Shown here: piece after piece, positions 5,021 through 8,007 of the stretch | Position numbering within the stretch: position 1 is the stretch's first letter | Layout: the number at the start of each line of letters is the position of its first letter | Source of the DNA: Bacteroidota bacterium | GTDB lineage: Bacteria; Bacteroidota; Ignavibacteria; Ignavibacteriales; Melioribacteraceae | Length of the DNA: 8,007 nt | Assembly (NCBI GenBank): GCA_023447335.1 | Contig: JAEXOD010000222.1 | Location: 1-8,007 of the forward strand | Direction: 5' to 3' | Notes under the pieces: generated by a model | The model's input: only the letters and a program-made list of their open reading frames with translations | Told to the model about the DNA's origin: nothing | Database searches by the model: none | Translations under genes and position numbers: made by a program

Positions 5021-6073
5021 ATGAGAAAAAATATTTTAGTTTTATTGTCACTTTTTATAACTATAGGAAGTACATATTCACAGGATACGATTTACTTTGA
5101 TAGTATTGGGCATTCTACTGTTAAAAATAATAGCACTTTTTTTAGAATAATTAAGCCATTAAAGAAAGGCACGTATAGGTTTGAGGACTATTTTGGAAAC
5201 GGTAAACTAAAAATGATAGGAATTTCTTTGTCAAAGGACTCATTAATAGAACATGGGGAATTTAAGTATTATGATAAAAACGGTAATTATGAGAAGATTG
5301 TCAGTTATAAAAATAGTATCTTGAATGGCAGATATAAATTATATTATTCATCTGGAGAAATTAAAGAGATAGGTAGTTATAAGTATGGTAAGTTAAATGG
5401 GAAAAATATTCAATATTTCATAAATGGAAACTTAAGACGTGTATCCTATTTTAGAGACGGGCAATATAATGGTAAAATGGTTTACTATAATGATCGTGGA
5501 GTTATAATTGGCAAAGGTCAAACAAGAGATGATTACTGGTATGGAAAATGGGATAAATATAATAATGATGGTAGTTTTTTCACACACTTATATTATTATG
5601 ATAGTTTTAAGTTAAAAGAAATAAAAATAAAAGTAAATACTCCAAATTACATATGGATGTATTATGATAGGGAAGTTCAGGATAATTCCATAAATTATTT
5701 TTGCAGAGTCATGAACCTAAAAAGTAAGGGTAAGTTAGTTATTGAAGATGGCCCAGAAATTACTATTTTAATATTGAAAGACCATGGCTCTTCAAATATT
5801 AAGTCTTTTGCATCTCAGAATAAATTTGAACCGTTAAATCCTAAAAGCAATGAAAATAAATGTTTAAACTTTAATATGCAAGATCAGAAAATTGTTGTAG
5901 ATCAAATGTACCGTAGAGAATTTAATTCAGACAATACCGATTATACTGAATTTATTGTAACTCTTTTAGTTGAAAACAAACAAATTTGCTTAAATATTAT
6001 TTCTGCATCAGAAAAACTAAAAATGAATGAAGCCATAATTATTGAATTTGTTGAGAATATGAAAACTTATTAA
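5021..6073 (+). CDS. Exported MORN/YwqK-type repeat protein
   Basis: The protein has 350 residues. Residues 1-20 are a signal peptide (MRKNILVLLSLFITIGSTYS), with mature QDTIYF. From about 56 to 186 it carries five or so MORN-like units with a period of 22-24: GKLKMIG, HGEFKYYDKNGNYEKIVSYK, NGRYKLYYSSGEIKEIGSYK, NGKNIQYFINGNLRRVSYF, NGKMVYYNDRGVIIGKGQ and YGKWDKYNNDGS. Such proteins are often labelled 'toxin-antitoxin system YwqK family antitoxin' in databases, but that name is weak evidence of function; the repeats form beta-hairpins and usually mediate binding. The C-terminal half (about 195-350) is not repetitive and has no motif I know. It is the last gene of the accessory run, and a degenerate element like the attC-like repeats follows its stop. 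Confidence 0.85.
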   Translation: MRKNILVLLSLFITIGSTYSQDTIYFDSIGHSTVKNNSTFFRIIKPLKKGTYRFEDYFGNGKLKMIGISLSKDSLIEHGEFKYYDKNGNYEKIVSYKNSILNGRYKLYYSSGEIKEIGSYKYGKLNGKNIQYFINGNLRRVSYFRDGQYNGKMVYYNDRGVIIGKGQTRDDYWYGKWDKYNNDGSFFTHLYYYDSFKLKEIKIKVNTPNYIWMYYDREVQDNSINYFCRVMNLKSKGKLVIEDGPEITILILKDHGSSNIKSFASQNKFEPLNPKSNENKCLNFNMQDQKIVVDQMYRREFNSDNTDYTEFIVTLLVENKQICLNIISASEKLKMNEAIIIEFVENMKTY

Positions 6074-6079
6074 AACTAT

Positions 6080-6190
6080 GGCTAGCATATGGTAAACTAT
6101 GGTGGGTGGGCAGAGTAGACGGCTCGTAAGTGTAGTTCATTGTTAAATAACAGATTATAGCCCAGAACTTCAAGCACAACTCGCAACCAT
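6080..6190 (+). repeat. Possible degenerate third attC-like element
   Basis: Just after the 6073 stop, AACTATGGCTAGCATATGGT recalls the left end of element A (AACTATGCCCAACACACGGT). ATGGT (6089-6093) can pair with ACCAT (6186-6190), and TGGGC (6107-6111) with GCCCA (6160-6164). This nesting is similar to the outer and inner arms of elements A and B. Overall base identity is low and I could not align the middle, so it may be an unrelated inverted repeat. If real, it marks the right end of the array. Confidence 0.25.
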
Positions 6191-6223
6191 AAACCTTAAT
6201 CTATGAACCGTAAATAAGATTAT

Positions 6224-6421
6224 ATGGAACAACTATTCTGGAATCTTGCTATTTGCATTAGCCTTGTGGGGTTTGTTGTTTTAACATTAGCCCTACTAAC
6301 AGGCCTACGTGTTATTAAAATTAAACCAATATATAGAATTCACAAGAAGTTGGCGCTAGCAGCGTTTATTGCAATAGGAATACACGCATCAATAATGGTT
6401 TACTTTTATTTTTTCACATAG
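6224..6421 (+). CDS. Two-helix membrane protein with His-x13-His, possible mini heme protein
   Basis: The protein has 65 residues and two hydrophobic helices, about 8-28 and 42-63, joined by a basic loop (LRVIKIKPIYRIHKK). His40 lies at the entry of helix 2 and His54 lies inside it, with 13 residues between. That spacing is used by ferric-reductase-like and related transmembrane cytochromes, where each of two helices gives a pair of His to two stacked hemes. A single two-helix protein would have to dimerise or join a partner to form such a site; this is inference. ATG 6224 is the natural start (MEQLFW). It lies 71 bases before the next gene, to the right of the cassette-like array. Confidence 0.7.
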   Translation: MEQLFWNLAICISLVGFVVLTLALLTGLRVIKIKPIYRIHKKLALAAFIAIGIHASIMVYFYFFT

Positions 6422-6492
6422 AGTATTCCCCCGAAAAATGTTGTAAATTTAACCTACAGCAGAATTAAATTTTAACACTAAAATTTAAGCCA

Positions 6493-6825
6493 ATGAAGAA
6501 AATGGTGATTTTAGCATCAGTAATACTTTTAACAGTATTTTGTGCAAAAGCGGACCCACCCAGTAGAGTGAATTTAACTTATAAGGATGGTAAACTAAAA
6601 GTTGAAGCGGTTCATAAGGTAAGCGATCCGCAAAAGCATTACATCGACCAAGTTGTAATTAGTGTTGATGGAGTAGATGTAAAAACTGTTACATTTAATT
6701 CTCAAGTTTCAAAGGACTCTCAAGTTGAGGAGGTTGCTTTAGACTTAAAAAAAGGAAGTAAAGTTAAGGTTACGGCACGTTGTAGTAAGTTTGGGACTAA
6801 ATCGGCTAAATTAACCGTTGAGTAA
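6493..6825 (+). CDS. Periplasmic superoxide-reductase-like (desulfoferrodoxin-type) small protein
   Basis: The protein has 110 residues with a signal peptide (MKKMVILASVILLTVFCAKA) cut before DPP. The mature ~90 residues resemble the iron domain of superoxide reductase/desulfoferrodoxin: AVHKVSDPQKHYIDQVVISV (39-58) lines up with the HPM...HYI..I.L segment, and VKVTARCSKFGTKSA (91-105) with the ...CNxHG... segment. His41, His49 and Cys97 could be retained ligands. The usual His three residues after the Cys is Phe100, and the spacing between the first two His is longer than usual. I therefore doubt ordinary superoxide-reductase activity; it may bind metal differently or act as a sulfur- or redox-related carrier. 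It is followed by a strong hairpin terminator and looks monocistronic. Confidence 0.7.
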   Translation: MKKMVILASVILLTVFCAKADPPSRVNLTYKDGKLKVEAVHKVSDPQKHYIDQVVISVDGVDVKTVTFNSQVSKDSQVEEVALDLKKGSKVKVTARCSKFGTKSAKLTVE

Positions 6826-6852
6826 AAGCGGGCATTGGGTTTCCGTGTCGTT

Positions 6853-6910
6853 AATAAAACATTGGGGGAAGTTGGTTTTTGTAAAATCACTTCCCCTAAT
6901 CGGTTTTATT
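6853..6910 (+). terminator. Long hairpin terminator after the SOR-like gene
   Basis: The left arm (6853-6872) and right arm (6889-6910) form about 20 pairs: AATAAAAC with GTTTTATT, then ATTGGGGGAAGT with ACTTCCCCTAAT, with one G-U pair and a 2-base bulge (6901-6902). The loop is 16 bases. It starts 27 bases after the stop at 6825. The T-rich right flank suits termination of plus-strand transcription; the symmetry could also allow it to work in reverse. Confidence 0.65.
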
Positions 6911-6987
6911 TAGGAAAATAGGATCAAATCTTCAACACAAAACAATTCCGCTTGATTTTTTAATGCTCTTTTAAACACAATCATGTT

Positions 6988-7524
6988 ATGACAAATAGAA
7001 AACTTATCCTATACATTGCCTGCTCCTTGGATGGATATATTGCCAAGCCCAACGATAATTTGGATTTTTTGAACATAGTTCAACGCGAGGGTGAGGATTA
7101 TGGCTATGGCGAATTTATTGCTTCCGTTGACACTGTAATATTAGGCCGTAAAACCTACGATTGGGTTCTGGGGCATGGTTACGGTTTTCCTCACGCCGAT
7201 AAGGAATCGTATATTATTACAAGGCAGTCAAAACCCCGTGAAGGTAATTTGATTTTCTATAATGGAGACTTAGGGAAATTAGTATCGGAGTTGAAATCGA
7301 AAAGCGGAAAAAATATCTTCTGCGATGGTGGTGCTGATATTGTAAATCTGCGGCTAAGGGATAAACTGTTTGATGAGTTGATAATCTCAATAATACCTAT
7401 TTTGGTTGGCGAAGGAGTAAAACTCTTTAAGGATAACCGCCCCGAACAGGAACTTGAGCTTGTTTCCGTTAAGAATTTTGATAGTGGACTTGTTCAGTTG
7501 CATTATAGAATAAAGAAAGATTGA
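6988..7524 (+). CDS. Dihydrofolate reductase / RibD C-terminal family reductase
   Basis: This 178-residue protein is of the DHFR-like / RibD-C family, cytoplasmic NADPH-dependent reductases whose exact substrate is often unknown. Motifs are ILYIACSLDGYIA (7-19), the DTVILGRKTY segment (48-57, equivalent to the cofactor-binding GRxTW/Y of DHFR), SYIITRQ (74-80), and the diagnostic C-terminal block IFCDGGADIV (110-119) through LFDELIISIIPILVGEGVKLF (127-147). The length is typical of the stand-alone YwjB/YyaP-like members. It probably does not replace classical FolA; that is inference from the subfamily. The start at ATG 6988 gives the usual short N-terminus (MTNRK). Its codon use appears less A/T-biased than in the 2141-6073 genes. 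The next gene begins 27 bases after its stop and may be co-transcribed. Confidence 0.9.
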   Translation: MTNRKLILYIACSLDGYIAKPNDNLDFLNIVQREGEDYGYGEFIASVDTVILGRKTYDWVLGHGYGFPHADKESYIITRQSKPREGNLIFYNGDLGKLVSELKSKSGKNIFCDGGADIVNLRLRDKLFDELIISIIPILVGEGVKLFKDNRPEQELELVSVKNFDSGLVQLHYRIKKD

Positions 7525-7551
7525 TGAGCGAAATACTCAAATTATACTAGA

Positions 7552-8007
7552 ATGAAAAGATTGGTGTTTTCAACTCTGTTAACTATTTTCTTCGCATTGA
7601 CGTGTTATTCGCAAGATACACATATTCTAAAATTTGTACCCAAAGGCTATTCAATCCTAGAATTTAAAAAGGGCAATTTGAATTTTGACTCCATGGAGGA
7701 TGCAATTTTAGTTCTTAATAAAAACGGGGAGGACAGCACTTCAACCACAGAAAATCCAGTGAAAAGAAATCTTTTAATTCTTATTGGACAGCCCGATAAT
7801 ACCTATGCGCTCAACTCTCAGAATGAGAATGCTGTTTACTACTATGGCTTTGATGCTAATTTTAAAGATGCATTTGTGGGCCTAAGAATAGAAAAAGGAC
7901 GCTTTATTATTGAACATTATGGCGGATTTTCAAAAAGGTGGGGTAGGACAACTACTTTTGAATTTAACCCTTCTGCAAATGATTGGCTTTTACTGGAGGA
8001 CGAATAC
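7552..8007 (+). CDS. Exported protein, partial at window end
   Basis: The frame is open from ATG 7552 to the last base (152 codons), so the gene continues beyond the window. Residues 1-20 (MKRLVFSTLLTIFFALTCYS) are a signal peptide and mature QDTHILKF follows. The mature part includes a segment RNLLILIGQPDNTYALNSQN (72-91), then a run rich in Tyr, Phe and Gly that ends IIEHYGGFSKRWGRTTTFEF (118-137). The HYGG...RWGRTTTFEF block is typical of a Bacteroidetes family of small exported proteins of unknown function; I cannot name it more precisely. Spacing suggests it may follow the reductase gene in one transcript. Confidence 0.8.
   Translation, partial: MKRLVFSTLLTIFFALTCYSQDTHILKFVPKGYSILEFKKGNLNFDSMEDAILVLNKNGEDSTSTTENPVKRNLLILIGQPDNTYALNSQNENAVYYYGFDANFKDAFVGLRIEKGRFIIEHYGGFSKRWGRTTTFEFNPSANDWLLLEDEY

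Overview
The window looks like a chromosomal segment of a Bacteroidota (Bacteroidetes) bacterium. Three things suggest this. There is a small ribosomal protein of the bacterial THX family (MGKGDKKTRRGKIF...). There are several exact or near matches to the Bacteroidetes promoter -7 box TAnnTTTG. Many secreted proteins have short signal peptides ending in Ser/Ala/Gly-Gln (FSQ, YAQ, YSQ, VGQ). No species can be named from the sequence alone.

Region 1 (1-1714) reads like ordinary chromosome. On the minus strand it holds the 5' end of a secreted protein, THX with its own promoter and terminator, a periplasmic UlaG-like metallo-beta-lactamase-fold protein, and a complete tRNA-Leu(GAG) with encoded CCA and a 12-bp terminator. 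Facing them on the plus strand is a promoter followed about 210 nt later by a nested stem and a run of nine T. I read this as a possible small RNA, although a 55-61 codon ORF overlaps it. Positions 1715-2140 hold no gene I can support.

Region 2 (about 2141-6190) is the accessory part. Five plus-strand genes of unknown function follow one another; they look AT-richer than the flanking genes, and four of the five encode exported proteins. The first two genes are each followed, 17-18 nt after the stop, by a GC-richer element. The two elements match at 115 of 122 positions, and their cores start exactly 942 bp apart. The ends carry AAC/GTT core-like boxes, and the interior has inverted arms, as in integron attC (59-base) recombination sites. 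A weaker element of similar layout follows the fifth gene. I interpret the region as a candidate gene-cassette array, with 2962-3903 as one complete predicted cassette. No integrase is in view, so it could be an integrase-less cluster, an array whose integrase lies elsewhere, or an unrelated repeat family.

Region 3 (6224-8007) returns to chromosome-like genes on the plus strand: a 65-residue two-helix membrane protein with an H-x13-H spacing, a periplasmic superoxide-reductase-like small protein lacking part of the usual iron site, a long hairpin terminator, a DHFR/RibD-C family reductase, and the start of another secreted protein that runs off the window end. Apart from possible pairing of the last two genes, no clear metabolic operon is visible.
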